From: RUG563 sp045590215
GTDB lineage: Bacteria; Bacillota; Clostridia; Christensenellales; Aristaeellaceae
Length of the DNA: 30,762 nucleotides
NCBI GenBank assembly: GCA_045590215.1
Contig: JAZNQO010000019.1
Span: forward strand, 1 to 30,762
Reading direction: 5' to 3'
The position numbers and the translations under genes were made by a program. The notes under the pieces were generated by a model. That model did not search any database and was not told the origin of the DNA. It saw only the letters and a program-made list of their open reading frames with translations. This document shows, in pieces, positions 30,458 to 30,762 of the stretch; within the stretch, counting starts at the first letter, position 1; the number at the start of each line of letters is the position of its first letter.

Positions 30458-30762
30458 AGTTACAGGCGCACATGGTTTTTACTCCCCCTGCTTCCTGTTC
30501 GCCAATCGGAGTCCAGAGGCACGGCCTCTGGTGCAGGGGGGCGGGGGCTGCATAAGCTCCGATATTCGTTTCTCACAGTTACAGGCGCACATAGTTTTAC
30601 TCCCCTGCTTCCTGTTCGCCAATCGGAGTCCAGAGGCACAGCCTCTGGTGCAGGGGGGCGGGGGCTGCATAAGCCCCGATATTCGTTTCTCACAGTTTCA
30701 GGCGCACATGGTTTTTACTCCCCTGCTTCCTGTTCGCCAATCGGAGCCCAGAGGCACGGACT
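30458..30762. repeat. Tandem array of about 118-bp units, truncated by window end
   Basis: Units start at about 30460, 30579 and 30696, giving periods of 119 and 117 bases, almost identical apart from single-base changes and 1-base length differences. Each has CCAGAGGC/GCCTCTGG around a 3-base loop, an outer ATCGGAG/CTCCGAT pairing (partly lost in the second unit) and an alternative CCCCTGC/GCAGGGG pairing. Minus-strand frames through the array change phase between units, so coding is unlikely. The unit is far longer than a CRISPR repeat and has no spacers. Confidence 0.75.

Noticed and set aside
30460..30693. Repetitive minus-strand peptide over the right-edge array
   Set aside because: The 119- and 117-base periods are not kept in one reading frame; it is a by-product of the tandem repeat.
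30458..30762. CRISPR array
   Set aside because: Units are about 118 bases and alike over their whole length, with no unique spacers and no cas genes.
1..30762. tRNA, rRNA, insertion sequence or prophage
   Set aside because: No tRNA-like cloverleaf or T-loop pattern, rRNA segment, transposase, integrase or phage structural gene was seen.

Overview
The window is a gene-dense, moderately GC-rich chromosomal segment from a Bacillota (Firmicutes), most likely an uncultured anaerobic Clostridia- or Negativicutes-type gut organism. The evidence is strong GGAGG ribosome binding sites, T-box leaders before two aminoacyl-tRNA synthetase genes, lysine and TPP riboswitches, an ECF-type thiamine transporter, and a block resembling Bacillus subtilis yabM-yabN-yabO with an HU gene inserted. 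No tRNA, rRNA, CRISPR array, insertion sequence or phage gene was seen. Species cannot be named from the sequence alone.

Layout: (1) 1-2958, minus strand: a three-gene polar amino-acid ABC transporter behind a lysine riboswitch with a terminator, so lysine is the likely substrate; a MATE efflux gene diverges from it. (2) 4495-7119: an alanine T-box, an unusually short alaS, and a small GlsB/YeaQ-type membrane protein gene. (3) 7189-11313, minus strand: the most unusual locus, one 1091-residue protein joining an acyl-activating domain, an acyl carrier domain and a PLP-dependent alpha-oxoamine synthase, with a short-chain reductase gene just upstream in the same operon. Together these could activate a fatty acid, condense it with an amino acid and reduce the ketone, which is the logic of sphingoid-base synthesis. 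(4) 11434-18676: rlmI-like methyltransferase, gyrB, a small exported protein, gyrA. (5) 18912-22590: yabM-like flippase, yabN (methylase-MazG), HU, rqcP. (6) 22778-28359: TPP-riboswitch thiT (minus), then nucleotide-pool genes (yfbR, dut, deoD, a tudS-like gene, a MazG-like gene) followed by an orphan methyltransferase and an APH-fold kinase-like protein. (7) 28332-30088: proline T-box and proS.

The gaps between genes carry several repeat families built from hairpins. Family A (copies at 1-175, 12923-13200 and 30298-30403) keeps its stems while the bases change. Family B (about 18683, 18846, 22601, 24790 and 25701, with a possible relative at 30227) is a long hairpin with a conserved CCTTCCAAGAAA-like tail, one copy interrupted by extra sequence. 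A third type is a tandem array of about 118-bp units at the right edge (30458 to the window end).

All calls come from reading the sequence and recalling protein and RNA families; no database search or folding program was run.
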